Positions 1 through 10,062 of a stretch of 64,000 bases of DNA are shown here, piece by piece. Origin of the DNA: Dipteris shenzhenensis (lineage: Eukaryota > Polypodiophyta > Polypodiopsida > Gleicheniales); NCBI GenBank assembly GCA_047967505.1, contig CM106538.1; one strand, 5' to 3'. A program made the translations under genes and the position numbers. Every line of letters starts with the position of its first letter. Position 1 is the first letter of the stretch. Under the pieces are notes generated by a model. The model did not search any database. It was not told the origin of the DNA and saw only the letters and a list, made by a program, of their open reading frames with translations.

Positions 1-196
1 CAAACATTTTCATGTGTTAATCTGGTCCTGTGATGAGCCGAGCCATCGACGCTGCAGCTATCTGGCTGTGGTGACTAATTATCGGGTAATCTTTTGACAA
101 AGATTTTCATTCTTGACGACTGCATCTTGCTAAAATTTTGGTACCATCGCAAAGATTTTCATGGTTTTCGATGGTGAACGATAGCTGCTCTGGTAT

Positions 197-322
197 GGCT
201 ATGGTGATAATCAGTTCATTCTCTACAAACTCAAAGATACCTGCATAGATTTTCATGCTGGCTATGGTGATAATCTGTTGATTCTCTAACACCTGAAAGA
301 TACCTGCAGAGATTTTCATCCG
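197..322. repeat. 63-bp tandem duplication
   Basis: A stretch starting GGCTATGGTGATAATC at 197 recurs at 260, an offset of 63 bp. Both copies end in a version of GATACCTGCA followed by AGATTTTCAT. The copies differ at several sites. The flanking DNA from 80 contains further scattered AGATTTTCAT motifs. No gene is recognised here. Confidence 0.75.
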
Positions 323-599
323 CTAAAACCTCAATCTTCTTCTCCATTCTGCTTGTCGAAGCGATTCTCTACATTTTTCTTTCCGATAATCTCTTAATTG
401 TCTCAGAGTGCAACGTTTTTTCGTTCTACAACCTCAATATATATTGGTTATGGCGTCTTGGCAGTTTTTGATTCGCTTTGTCAAAGAAGTTTTGCGGGGA
501 TCTGTTCTATTCTCCTTGCGATGTCTCATCTTGTCAAAACCAGTTTGAGGTGGTAATGCTTCAACGTTGATGTGAATTTTTTCATCGTGAGCTTAGCTA

Positions 600-1565
600 A
601 TCTTCTCTCCTAGCTGCTGCTAAGCTAATGATATATGCTTGCTCTGCTCTTCCCTCTCATTGCAATAGCTAGAGGAGAGGAGAGCGAATCAAATCCGAGA
701 GGAGATTAGCAAAGCATGCTCCTCTTTCATGCAATGATCAATTAGGAGAGGAGAGGAGATGAAATTAAGTATAATCTCAGAGGAGAGGAGAGGAGAGGAG
801 AGGAAATTAAGTATAATCTCAGAGGTCAATTAGGAGAGGAGAGGAAATTAAGTATAATCTCAGAAGTCCGAGACGAGATCAACTAAGCATGCTTCCTCTC
901 CTCTTCTCACCGATTAGCCAGAAGAGAAAGCAAAGCTTCTAGCTCAGAAGACTCAGAAGACGAAGAAGAAGAAGAATTTGTTTAAGTCTGGCCACAAGGC
1001 AGCGCCCTCACGGTTTCATGAGACGTCTATCTTGGGGATCCAACTCAAAACACAACAAGGAGAAATGAATTTTTCATTATGCTCCATGATGAAAAATCCC
1101 TCTCTCCTTGCTAATCACAATAAGAGAGAGGAGAGGAATGAAGCACAGCTCACCTAAATGCAGAAGAGATTGGATGTGCTCCATGATGAAAAAGTCATGT
1201 CCAATCCGATACATCGGATGGGAGAGGAGAGGAGAGGAATGAAGCATAGCTTAGCTAATCTAAGAGGAGATAAGCTAAGCAGGATGCAACTTTTCTCTCC
1301 TCTCCTCTGTAATTCAATTAGCTAAGCAAGTGAAAAAATCCTATCTTCTTCGATTCAACTCATTAGCTTAAGCTAATCGGATTCGAGAGGAGAGGAGACG
1401 AATGAAGCATAGGTTAGCTGATTTGAGAGGAGATCAACTAAGCATGATGAAAATTTCCTCTCCTCTCCTCTCTATTTCTTAGCTAAGCAAGTGAGAAATT
1501 TCTATCGTCTTCGCTTCAATTCATATTTGTATCGTCTTCGCTTCAATTCATATTTGCTCTTAGAA
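600..1565. repeat. GAGAGG/CCTCTC repeat block with self-complementary arms
   Basis: About 950 bp of reiterated GAGAGGAGAGGA on this strand alternates with its complement CCTCTCCTCTC. A longer unit containing GAATGAAGCA followed by an AGCTTAGCTAA-type motif begins near 1136, 1237 and 1400 (spacings 101 and 163 bp). Purine arms and pyrimidine arms within a unit can pair, so the block could fold into hairpins. I see no coding frame and no recognised element. Confidence 0.7.
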
Positions 1566-1772
1566 CTTCACAATACTTCCAGAAATTGGATTTCTTTGGC
1601 CATCCTTAGATACCATTATAAGGAATAACAAACTTCTTTGTTACATATATCCTTCCTCAAACTCACATTGGTGAGTTATATGGGCTATCTTGGAGCCAAC
1701 CTTTGCTTTGTATGTCTAGAATTTTGCAACAATCATATTTTCAAATTTGCAAGAGCCCTCTGCCAAATTCAC

Positions 1773-1907
1773 CTTGACTTAAAATTGCAAAATGAATTGT
1801 TATGGTGCAAGGACATACTTTGCCTACAATATAAGCAGATGTTCTTGCAAGAAATGCAATCCTCTCCTATGGCAAGACATATAGGTGTCACCAAGTTGAC
1901 AAAGTGA
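1773..1907 (+). pseudogene. Ty3/Gypsy integrase fragment (zinc-binding region)
   Basis: The last 44 codons of a short open frame read like the start of a Gypsy integrase: LQNELLWCKD, then QEMQSSPMARHIGVTK. The same block, with QEMHSSPMAGHVGVTK, is present in the Gypsy element near 58150-58290, so the two come from related elements. The similarity stops abruptly at LTK, before the CxxC of the zinc finger. The upstream part of the frame has no recognisable homology. This is a truncated retroelement scrap, not a gene. Confidence 0.7.
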
Positions 1908-2279
1908 CGGGAATGGTGAAGGTGCCCTAGATGAGGTAGGGGTGCATGTCATTTTGGGCATCGATGGAGGGAGGGCACGTAGGTAATAGCAACAATAGTC
2001 GCAGTAGTGCGGGCTATGGAAGTGGTAGCATCAAAGGCGGTTGGGGCGGGTATATCCACCTTGTGCAATAGATCTCTGAAGTAGATGGTCTCAGTGAGCT
2101 AGTTCCACACCTAGGGTAAACCAAGGACAGGTTGAGAATGACATTGAGGGGCTAGAGATGGAGGCATGGGCCATTGCCCAAGGTGTTTGGAGTAGTGCGC
2201 TGTTTGCAATGGCATGTGCAAGGGGTTTTGCACACTGCCTGAGGTGCATGTGCCTGGGGTTTTACACATTGCTTGAGGC

Positions 2280-2615
2280 GCAAGGGGATTGGACTATGAG
2301 GGGGAGGTTGGAGTGGACTAGAAGGGGGTTAGAGAGAGGGGAAAGGGATTTCAAGGGGAATGGAAAGGAGGGGGGGGGGGGGGCGGGGGGTGAGAGAATG
2401 TACGAGGGTGAGAGAATGGAAGGAGAAAAGGAGGTGGGAGAATGGTGGAAGGAGGGGGATAAGAGAGTGAGAATGGAGAGGGGGTGAGATGGAAAAGAGG
2501 GAGTGATGAAAAAGGAGAGGAAGTGGGATGGAAAGAGCAGAGGAGGAAAGGAGAGGAGAGGATGGATAGAACTAGGGAAAAATGGGAGAAAGTGCATGAG
2601 AGAGTGGAAGAAAGG
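2280..2615. repeat. Purine-rich low-complexity tract with a poly-G run
   Basis: The plus strand is almost all A and G, with runs of GGAGAGGG, and an uninterrupted G run near 2370-2390. Open frames on both strands across this tract are products of the biased composition and are not annotated. A poly-G run of this kind is prone to assembly error. Confidence 0.75.
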
Positions 2616-2617
2616 AG

Positions 2618-3055
2618 GTGATGGAAATGTATCATTGCTCCCATGTCCATATTGTGGACCGAAGAAGAGAGTTTATGCCACGAGTAGATATAGAGGTCGA
2701 TTGTTTTGTTGTGGTTCAGCCATCGGATGATGAATATGAGAATGTGAAGTTTTGGGTTGCAAAAGTAGTTGATGTGCCAAAGGGCAGGAAGGAGAATGTG
2801 GATAAGAACACATTGTATACTAATTGTATAATGAAGGAGTGGGTCCCCAATGATGAAGCGGTCTCACAAGTTTCGACGGAGACAATCATAGTGTCTTGGA
2901 ATTCAAGGGCAAAGAAATCAAAGAAGCGCATGGGATATGAGGTAGAAGGAAAAATAAAAATACCACAGCAAAGTATTTTGCATATACACGAATTTTTAAG
3001 GATGCTGGCCATGGAGGAAGTAGAAGGAGACAGCGCAAATGAAGAATGTCCATGA
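2618..3055 (+). CDS. Hypothetical protein fragment, unrecognised domain
   Basis: A 145-codon frame. The middle and end look protein-like: FWVAKVVDVPKGRKE near residues 45-59, EWVPNDEAVSQVSTETIIVSW near 74-94, then a basic stretch AKKSKKR and a short tail. The pattern (filled Trp-Val-Ala-Lys-Val block, spacer, Trp-containing block) resembles small domains found in some plant transposon-associated proteins, but I cannot name a family. The first 25 codons overlap the purine tract and are probably not part of it. No promoter or intron is identifiable. It may be an exon of a larger gene, a remnant of a mobile element, or a chance frame. Confidence 0.35.
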   Translation: MMEMYHCSHVHIVDRRREFMPRVDIEVDCFVVVQPSDDEYENVKFWVAKVVDVPKGRKENVDKNTLYTNCIMKEWVPNDEAVSQVSTETIIVSWNSRAKKSKKRMGYEVEGKIKIPQQSILHIHEFLRMLAMEEVEGDSANEECP

Positions 3056-3212
3056 TTAAAGCTTTGTATTAAAGTCCATTGAAGGATTTTATTTGGGTAC
3101 TAGGCAAGAAGCCAATTGACAATTATAATCATATATTATTAGACTAGTAGGTGCAACTATACTGAGTCATCACCTCCTATGTCAAATGAGAGTCAAAATA
3201 TGCACTGGATGT

Positions 3213-3414
3213 CACCCAAGGGTCAAGGCTTTGCAAGACAATAGGGAGTTAATGCAAATGGCACCTGGCAAGGGACTGTCACATTGAGCAATAAGACAAT
3301 GGGGAGTCAATGCACCCAAGGGGCAAGGCTTGGCAAGACAAGTGGGAGTTAATGCAGATGGCACCTGGCAAGGGACTATCACATTGAGCAATAAGACAAT
3401 GGGGAGTCAAATTA
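3213..3414. repeat. 101-bp tandem duplication
   Basis: The block with CAAGGCTTTGCAAGACA at 3223 recurs at 3324 with few differences. It carries GGCACCTGGCAAGGGACT, CACATTGAGCAATAAGACAA and GGGGAGTCAA. The DNA that follows, to about 3590, is AT-rich with short dispersed motifs (TGTAAACATAT twice) and has no gene. Confidence 0.8.
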
Positions 3415-3589
3415 TGCAGATGGCACAAATTGAGGCTCTTTAAGAGCAACAATTTAAATTGTAAACATATTATGTTCAATCTATATCATTTTATACAAAG
3501 ACTCCAGCTGAGAGCAACGTCTCTCAATGTAAACATATAATGATAGCTATAATTGCTATTATAATTCTTTGGTTCAATACAAAACTTGG

Positions 3590-4290
3590 GTGTTATGGCA
3601 TCATGTCTTTTTTCTATTTTAAATTATTAAAAGTTTTAAAATTTTTGTGCATATTGCGAGTGACAATGTTATTTACATGAAATATTAAAGTCTCATTTCA
3701 TGGATTTATAAATTTATCACATCAAGGAAAAATATTAAAAATAATTAAATTAACAAATAACTTAGGTATAGCTAGAATTTCTAAAATAGGATTATTTCAA
3801 ATTCTTGCATATTAGTGCAAAAGTATAGATTGAAAAAACAAGATTTTTATGTGAATATGATAGTGCCACAAAGTGAACTTTTGATTTAGGAAGAATATTT
3901 TCAGAAAGTAAAATTTTGATTTGGGAAGGATATTTTCACAAAGTAAACTTTTCATTTGGGAATGATTTTTGGGCTTCATCCAAAAACAACAGAAAATGTC
4001 CAAAATTAATGAAATAGGTGTTGTCGTTTATTCGACCATCTGTGTCATTACACTAGGTTCGTCTCTACGCAAGAGCTCAGCACTTTGTCATTTGTTAGGC
4101 ATTTGTGTCATCTCTCCTTGCATTCTCATTCTTGTGCATTCACTGTAGTGATGTCAGACAATGCACAATCCATCTACAATCTACATCTACACGAACTCAC
4201 TTATGTTTTCTTCTTTGAAGAATGATGTGACCAACTAACTTTCTCTCTCCACATGCTTTGCAATGTGTACATGTTTTAGTTTTTATATAG
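3590..4290. other. AT-rich non-coding stretch upstream of the kinase-like pseudogene
   Basis: I see no protein frame. A short motif AAGTAAACTTTTNATTTGGGAA recurs imperfectly near 3870-3965. The stretch could contain the 5' part or an intron of the kinase-like locus, since a splice acceptor (CTTGTATGCAG) lies at 4397-4407 just before its first good methionine. Confidence 0.4.
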
Positions 4291-4407
4291 TGTATGTGTA
4301 TGTGTTTAGTATGCTTATGTTTTGACATCCTTGTTTTCTCACCTACAACAATCTTGTTATCAAGGAGCATGCTCTTTGTCTCATTGTCAATTGGTCTTGT
4401 ATGCAGA

Positions 4408-5969
4408 ATGGGTGATGTCAGTTACGGGAGAGATGAGAGAAGGGATGTGATGAGAGCTCTTAGGTTGGAGCTAGTCAATGAGATTAGTCACATGTTGCCG
4501 ATTGCTATAAAGAGCACCATTCAGAATGCCACATCACTCGATGACTTCACTCATGCAATATTGAGTGTGGCAAAGATGCAACTTCAAGGAGAGGTAAAAG
4601 GAAATTTAACAGAGGCAAGATTATGGCGCCCAAAAGTGGTCAAACACATGTGTCTCAATGTCATTGGAAATGTTACTAAGTGTGTCACTAACCTAGGACT
4701 CCAATGACCAGCTCAAGATATGGAAAGAATATCTTTATGGGATGCTCAATGGGAAAAGGAGAAGCATAGGAGCAAGAGAGCAAAGGACATTGAGTTGCAA
4801 TTATTGCTGAGCAAAATCAACGCAAAGCATTAGATGAATCTAGTAGAGGTGGTGAGATAGATATAGGTGTTGTAGGAGCATCATCAGGTGATATAGGGGG
4901 GTTTGGACACTTGCAACGGATGATAAGAAATAATGAGTGTATGGTGATCATCGTCATGCCATACGATGCTATAGTATGGCAAGAAGAGATTGGGAAGGAT
5001 GCATACAGAGCTTGTCACAAGGTCCAGTTCGATGGTGTTTCTTACTTTCCTAGTCATCTAACATACTGTGCAAAGAAATACTCAGCAAGGTTTGTAGGGA
5101 AACAGTTTGAGGCTTTTAACATTGAAGGAGGGATGCAAAGACTGTACCCTTGTCTCATTCGTTGCATAGGTAAGATAGGTAAGACTCCATGGGTAACTAT
5201 CTTTCCATATTTCAATGGCGGTACCCTAGGGAAAATGATGATGCAATTACCTTTTTGCAAAGGTACATATAGGTGTGCACATCTCAAGCTAAAGCAAGGA
5301 GGAGTAATCAGAAACCCAAGGGAGGATCCAAAGATTGAAGCTAATGACATGGCTAGTTTACAGGGATTTATAGACCATATTCCCTCAATTGTGTATGCCC
5401 TTGTGGATGCAATGTCTGTTGCTCATACGGCAGGGATCGTGCTTTGCGATCTACATGCTGAAAATATTTTAATGGACTTTACGAGAGACCACTGCCCCAG
5501 AGTAGGTGTCATTGATTGGGGTCTTATGCTAAAGGCTGGTGAAACTAGACCGGCTTCTAATTTTATTACTAGGCCATCCCAGGGAATGCATGAGGAAGAG
5601 TTCGAGTTGAGGAAAGCTGAAGCGCAACTAGGGAGGGAGATACTGAGAGAGTGGGTGGCTTCAGAGATTTTGGATCTGACATGCTCCAACACATACTCCA
5701 AGGCCTCCGATGTATACTCTCTCGGTTGAATCATCAAGCAAATGTTCACTTTTTGGAAAGTGTGTCTGGATGTATATCTAAAAGTAGACTACCGCTTGCA
5801 TACAAATTTTGTTCGAATGCCTCGTATAGATATTATTGCAGATCTTATGTTGGAAAAGAAGGCAACTACACGTGCTGCTATGATTGATGTGAGAGAAATA
5901 ATGAGCAAGTTGAACATTAGTCCGCAGTTGGTCATGCGACCAATGATTGAGATGAGCCCAAGGCTATAG
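4408..5969 (+). pseudogene. Protein-kinase-like pseudogene
   Basis: The coding similarity starts at the ATG at 4408, right behind a splice-acceptor-like TTGTATGCAG. An N-terminal segment of about 100 residues (MGDVSYGRDERRD...) is followed by a kinase-like fold. The catalytic loop reads VLCDLHAENILMDF (5437-5475), with the Asp, His and Asn of a D-x-H-x-x-N loop in place of HRD. The metal-binding motif is IDWG (near 5511) instead of DFG. The subdomain IX motif is ASDVYSLG (near 5702-5726). The frame is broken by a TGA at 4705, a shift near 4800 and a TGA at 5727. After the last stop the same frame resumes as IIKQMF and runs to 5969. If repaired in thought it is an unusual kinase-like protein; as it stands I call it a pseudogene. 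Introns could explain the first two breaks but not the last one easily. Confidence 0.6.
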
Positions 5970-6164
5970 TTGGGCATGTTGTATTTGAATTACAATGAAC
6001 ATATATTTGTACTGAACATTGAATTACGATGAACATATATTTGTACTGGACATTGAATAACTACTCTACCTATGGCACTATCTTATTCATGTACTTGTGT
6101 CTGTGTATTGAACTTTTAATCAATTGAAGTTTGTGTCTGTGTTTTAAACTCGGTATCTGGGCAT

Positions 6165-6395
6165 GACGTTCATTGTTTTAAATTTAATTGGTATAGATGA
6201 CTGCTGATTAAATTTTTTAAATGGTATTGTTTAATTGGTATCAAATTGTTTTAAATTTCTATTGTTTAGATTAAATTGTTTAAATGGTATTTAAATGGAT
6301 GCTCATTGTTTTAAGATTAACTGGTATTTAATTGTTTTAAATTTGTATTGTTTAATTGGTATCCAATTGTTTTAAATTTCTATTGTTCTTTAGGA
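6165..6395. repeat. AT-rich minisatellite
   Basis: Four or five imperfect copies of a unit containing TTTAATTGGTATC, ATTGTTTTAAATTT and CTATTG. Unit length varies. It begins about 200 bp after the kinase-like pseudogene. No gene. Confidence 0.65.
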
Positions 6396-6689
6396 CATAT
6401 ACTACCTAGAATATGACACAATGCCCAAAAGTCAACTACACAACAAAACACAAATGCAACTAAGATGAATGGCCTCCTCAGGGATTAGTTTTGCCCAACT
6501 CACTATAGGACAACTAACCCAAGATTCATCCACTGCACAATACCTATGTCAGAAACGTCACACGAGGATGAGGTAGTCGATAAAGCGAGCAACAAAAATT
6601 GAGCGAGGTTAGAAAAGTGAGCAGTGAAAACTAAGAGAGTACACTTTACATAGTTAAAGTCATGATTCCAACATGCAATTGAAAACATG

Positions 6690-7378
6690 ATGTTGCATGC
6701 CTATCCTAACATGGTCCATCTAAGAAATATATGGTCCATTAACAAATTAAACATTAATGTTTTGAGTGGAAGGACATTAAGATAAATAGTGATGTTGTAT
6801 GTGAAGTCATGCAAAAAGGCAAAAATAATAAAATCAAGAAAGCATTTTCCTTCTTGCAAATGGGAAAATAATAGTCCCATCATCACCAGCCCCATGTGGC
6901 TATATTGTAGTCCAAGTGTTCCTTTATGAGTTTGTTCCATGGAGGGATCCCAACATTCCCCTCCATCTTAAAACTGTATAGGAAGACAAACAATCCACCC
7001 AAAAAATTTGCAAGTACGACCTTATTGGACCTCTATGAAACAAAGTTAAAGCTGAAATAGGCTATATCCATTTCATTCCACCGGGCATCATTTTTACATT
7101 CATAGTGGCCATATAGTATTTACAACCACAGCCATTCACCCTTCAAAATTTTTCTATCCAATTTATACAAGAGGACAAAAGGATGCATTATAGAACATTA
7201 TTTGGATGTTGACATCTATCCTTCAAGCATGGTGATGTAACTCCATGAAGATAAGAAAAAACCTAGAAAGATTGATCACAAACTATGCTATCTGCATGAT
7301 CTCGAAGCCTGTAGGTGGTTCAAGTATTCAAAACCCAATGCAAGAATTAGGCGCATCTCATGATACCAATTGATACCA
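6690..7378 (-). mobile_element. Possible small LTR-element remnant
   Basis: Read on the minus strand, a purine tract AAGATGGAGGGGAA (near 6956-6969) is followed by TGTTGGGATCCC at 6955. That is the usual layout of a polypurine tract and the start of a 3' LTR. About 400 bp upstream, at 7371-7378, is TGGTATCA, the start of a Met-initiator tRNA primer site. There is no gag or pol between them, and I cannot find a matching second LTR. It could be a deleted or non-autonomous element, or chance. Confidence 0.25.
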
Positions 7379-7399
7379 CTCTAACTAAATTGATCTAAC

Positions 7400-8130
7400 G
7401 GTTTACATTCATCACATTAAATCCAAGGTCCCACATTCTCTAAATGATACTATCCAATTAGCATGCTTAGTATATTATAGATATGACAATTGACTTAGGA
7501 CCTGACAACTAGAAACAAAAAAAGCCAACAAACATGATCATACATGTTGAGAGGAAGAGAAAGAGGAGAGAGATAGCCACTATATATATCTATGTGAAAA
7601 TATATATACAAAGGATGGCTATATGCCATTTTGAATGATAATGTCCATAGTACAGTGCAAAGTATAGGCACTATGTTTGGTGCATGATACAATGAAAAGT
7701 ATGTGTGAAAAATAGAAAAATCTTCCTCGAAATCTCAACTTGTTTGACATAGTGATGATGCATAATCAAGGCTTGAGATCTTCAAGTTCGATGTTTGGGC
7801 TCTTTATCTGAATAGTAGAGCTTGTTGTCTCCAAGTTCAATGTGTCAAACCTCCTCAAACCTTTATAATCATGCCTTCACGTTTTGCACAATTCACCCAC
7901 ATAAAATGACATATTTCATGCGGTGTATATGAACACAGCAAATATTCAAGTGTCCATTTCTATTGTACCAAGGATGAATGTATGAGGAAATTGCTTCGGT
8001 CGCTCCAAAGATGAGTATGGAGGGGCGATTTGAGATGTTCACAAAGCCAAGGCTGAAATGTCTCTTGGGTAGTGTAAGAAAGCCATAGCAACACATGAAT
8101 TAGATTGGAACTTAAAGAATAAAACAATTT
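7400..8130. other. Anonymous stretch
   Basis: AT-rich DNA with a TATATATA-rich segment near 7580-7610. I see no gene, RNA or clear repeat. It would contain the missing left end of CACTA-2, but no matching inverted repeat was found. Confidence 0.4.
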
Positions 8131-8136
8131 AAAAAG

Positions 8137-9152
8137 TGAGATTACAAGTAGGAGTAGACTTATACCGTGTGAGTGGCCACCTCAGCCCAATCGACCATCG
8201 CTCCCATTGCCACCTGCTCAATAAACCACAGCTTTGTTCCTATGCAAAATGCACGTCGCGTCTCTGCATCTGTAGGAAGACGACCCATCGTAGCTTGCTA
8301 TGGACCCAATTTACGAGAGTTAGATAAAGTGCATGTAATATGTAGTAAAACAAATAGAAAAATACATTAATTGAGAAGAAGTAGACTTACCACGGTTGCC
8401 TCGAATGCCAACCGTCCGCCTACACCAAAGTGCAAAGTACCTATGATGTCCAGCCGTCTCCTCGCAGCCCTCCTCTGACCCTCGAACATTTCGATATGGT
8501 CCCTATTCTACTTCTTAAAGAACTTTCAATCAGCTTTGTCTGCCTAGTTGGGTTTAGCCATCCCCTTTGCGATGGAAGTACGCAAGGTTGATCTACGATG
8601 CTTCAAGACCGAACCCATGTGCTCTTGCATGTAATTCTCATTGAAATCCCAATTTGGCGGGTTAGGGTATTTTTCTTTTAATTCATCGATGACCGCCTGC
8701 TTCTTTTGGTCATCTTAATACCGCCAATCAGTAGCAATGCCACTCTTGAAGTGGTGGCTCATCAACTGCCTCATGGTGGCCATCACTGCTTTGCCCTTTC
8801 TATCTTCTATTATCTCTCCGGCAACCATGATTTGATAGGAGAGGTCCTCGACTAGGTAAGGAGGACTCATGGTAGTGGTAGAGTCAGAGCGAGTGGAAGC
8901 TGTGCTAGCGCTTTCAAAGCGAGGAGTAGCAGTGGGAGTAGGAGAGGACAAGAGACCTGACTGGTACTATGTCTCGGGACCAAGTGGAGTCCTGTAGGGA
9001 TGTGAGTGTGCTGGCTCGTCTACATCTCCTGAGTCAGCACAACATAAGCGGCCCATCCTACTCTTCCTTCCCTTATGATAGGCATGCTCAAGTGATGACC
9101 CCTCGATCGAAGGGGCACGAGGGGATGACTGGGCAATACGTCTAGCCATCAA
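8137..9152 (-). pseudogene. CACTA-2 second transposon protein (PF03004-type), broken
   Basis: Read on the minus strand. The frame starts at 9152 with a Ser/Pro-rich region, then YQIMVAGEIIEDRKGKAVMA, KYPNPPNWDF, a basic RRSTLRTSIAKGMAK block, and LHFGVGGRLAFEA. It ends at a splice donor GTAAGT near 8390. A second exon near 8137-8292 begins MGRLPTDAETRR. Order, motifs and intron position match the plus-strand gene of CACTA-1 (RYPNPPN, VHFGARGVESWEARF then GTAAGT, then IVGRYPTPIETA). In-frame stops lie at 8967-8969 and at four or more codons further on (RY-stop-DD, PN-stop-AD, AD-stop-KF, KK-stop-NR). All of these fit loss of Gln or Trp codons. Its partner in CACTA elements is the tnp2 transposase. 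The similarity to CACTA-1 is my own comparison within the window. Confidence 0.7.
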
Positions 9153-9301
9153 TGGAGAGGGAAATATGAGGTCCTTTGAGATAGCAGAGAGAAGAATCTC
9201 GCTGCCTCCTCATCGGTCATCTATGCTACAAACTCGTCAGGACTCTTGACAAAGCCATGGGCTGCTAGCAAAGGAGTTCCCCAAGGGGTAGTCACAGTGC
9301 T

Positions 9302-9700
9302 ATGTCCGAGAGGAGTCAGACCAGGGGTAGTCGTAGTGCTACGTTTGAGAGGAGTCGTGCCAGGGGTAGTCGCAGGGGTAGGCCTGAATCTAGTGAAAAA
9401 GATGATCACAATATGAGCCAAGAGGAAGATGGGCATAATGACATCACACGGGAGGAAGATAGAGATCCCGATATTGAGAAAGGAGACAACGATCATCAAG
9501 AATCACCACACTTTATTGAATCAGATGATCAAGTACTTTTAGGTGAACGTATGATGCTAGAGTACGATGATTATATAGGAGATCAACTCCGTATAGAGTT
9601 AGAGATAGACTTGTTTGGTGCGTTAGACTTGGAAACCGTTGATGTAAATGCTCAAGATTCATTGATTTTTTTCATCTCAAACTTGGACATGAATATATGA
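9302..9700 (+). pseudogene. Probable acidic C-terminal tail of the CACTA-2 tnp2 transposase
   Basis: The frame begins with an Arg/Ser-rich stretch built from a short DNA repeat (9300-9385). It becomes strongly acidic: DDHNMSQEEDGHND, then LEYDDYIGDQLRIELEIDLF. The tnp2 gene of CACTA-1 also ends in an acidic tail (EDEPTIGDVDFDEHM...FEVDSLARVDLIEDE). The position fits as well: downstream of a divergent second gene and 360 bp before the element's right end at 10062. If so, about 4 kb of tnp2 has been deleted. The similarity is compositional, so this is a tentative call. Confidence 0.35.
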
Positions 9701-9894
9701 GCTTCAAAGGCTTGATGTACATGCTCTCGTACTTTTATTCTCTCAAAAGATCAAACATGTATGAAAATTTAAAAAAAATTGCCATTGGAGAAAACTAACT
9801 TTTAAGGTCGATATGAGAAAAAAAACTCTCTGTAAAGCATCGCTATAAAAAACTATCTTAGTGTCACTATATAATGACACTTAAAATTTTAATA

Positions 9895-9966
9895 AAAGTT
9901 GCTATATAGCGACTTTAGCAATGGTCGCTATATAGCGACGTTTGACTAAAGTCGCTATATAGCGAC
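9895..9966. repeat. Subterminal palindromes of CACTA-2
   Basis: The perfect 16-bp palindrome GTCGCTATATAGCGAC occurs at 9924-9939 and 9951-9966, with a near copy (TTGCTATATAGCGAC) at 9899-9913. A partial copy, ATCGCTATAAAA, is near 9838. Short motifs repeated near the ends are the known binding sites of the small CACTA protein in En/Spm. That these serve the same role here is inference. Confidence 0.7.
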
Positions 9967-10062
9967 CCTTGACAAGGTGCACTTTCAATATCGATGATTA
10001 GCACCCCGTGCACACTAAACATCGGTACTTAAACGTCGCAATAGGATCCATGTGTAGTAGTG

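Larger units (their letters stand above)
8137..10062. mobile_element. CACTA-2, internally deleted CACTA element (left end not found)
   Basis: The right end is the sequence CCATGTGTAGTAGTG at 10048-10062, which is CACTACTACACATGG when read inward from the end. That is the standard CACTA terminus. Just inside are palindromic GTCGCTATATAGCGAC repeats, then the probable tnp2 tail and the divergent PF03004-type gene. The layout is the same as CACTA-1 in mirror image. No inverted copy of the terminus was found to the left, so that end is deleted, diverged or further away than I could match. Confidence 0.6.

Noticed and set aside
9302-9400. Arg/Ser-rich splicing-factor-like domain
   Set aside because: It is encoded by a short DNA repeat (GGGGTAGTCG and GAGAGGAGTC) and lies inside a CACTA remnant.
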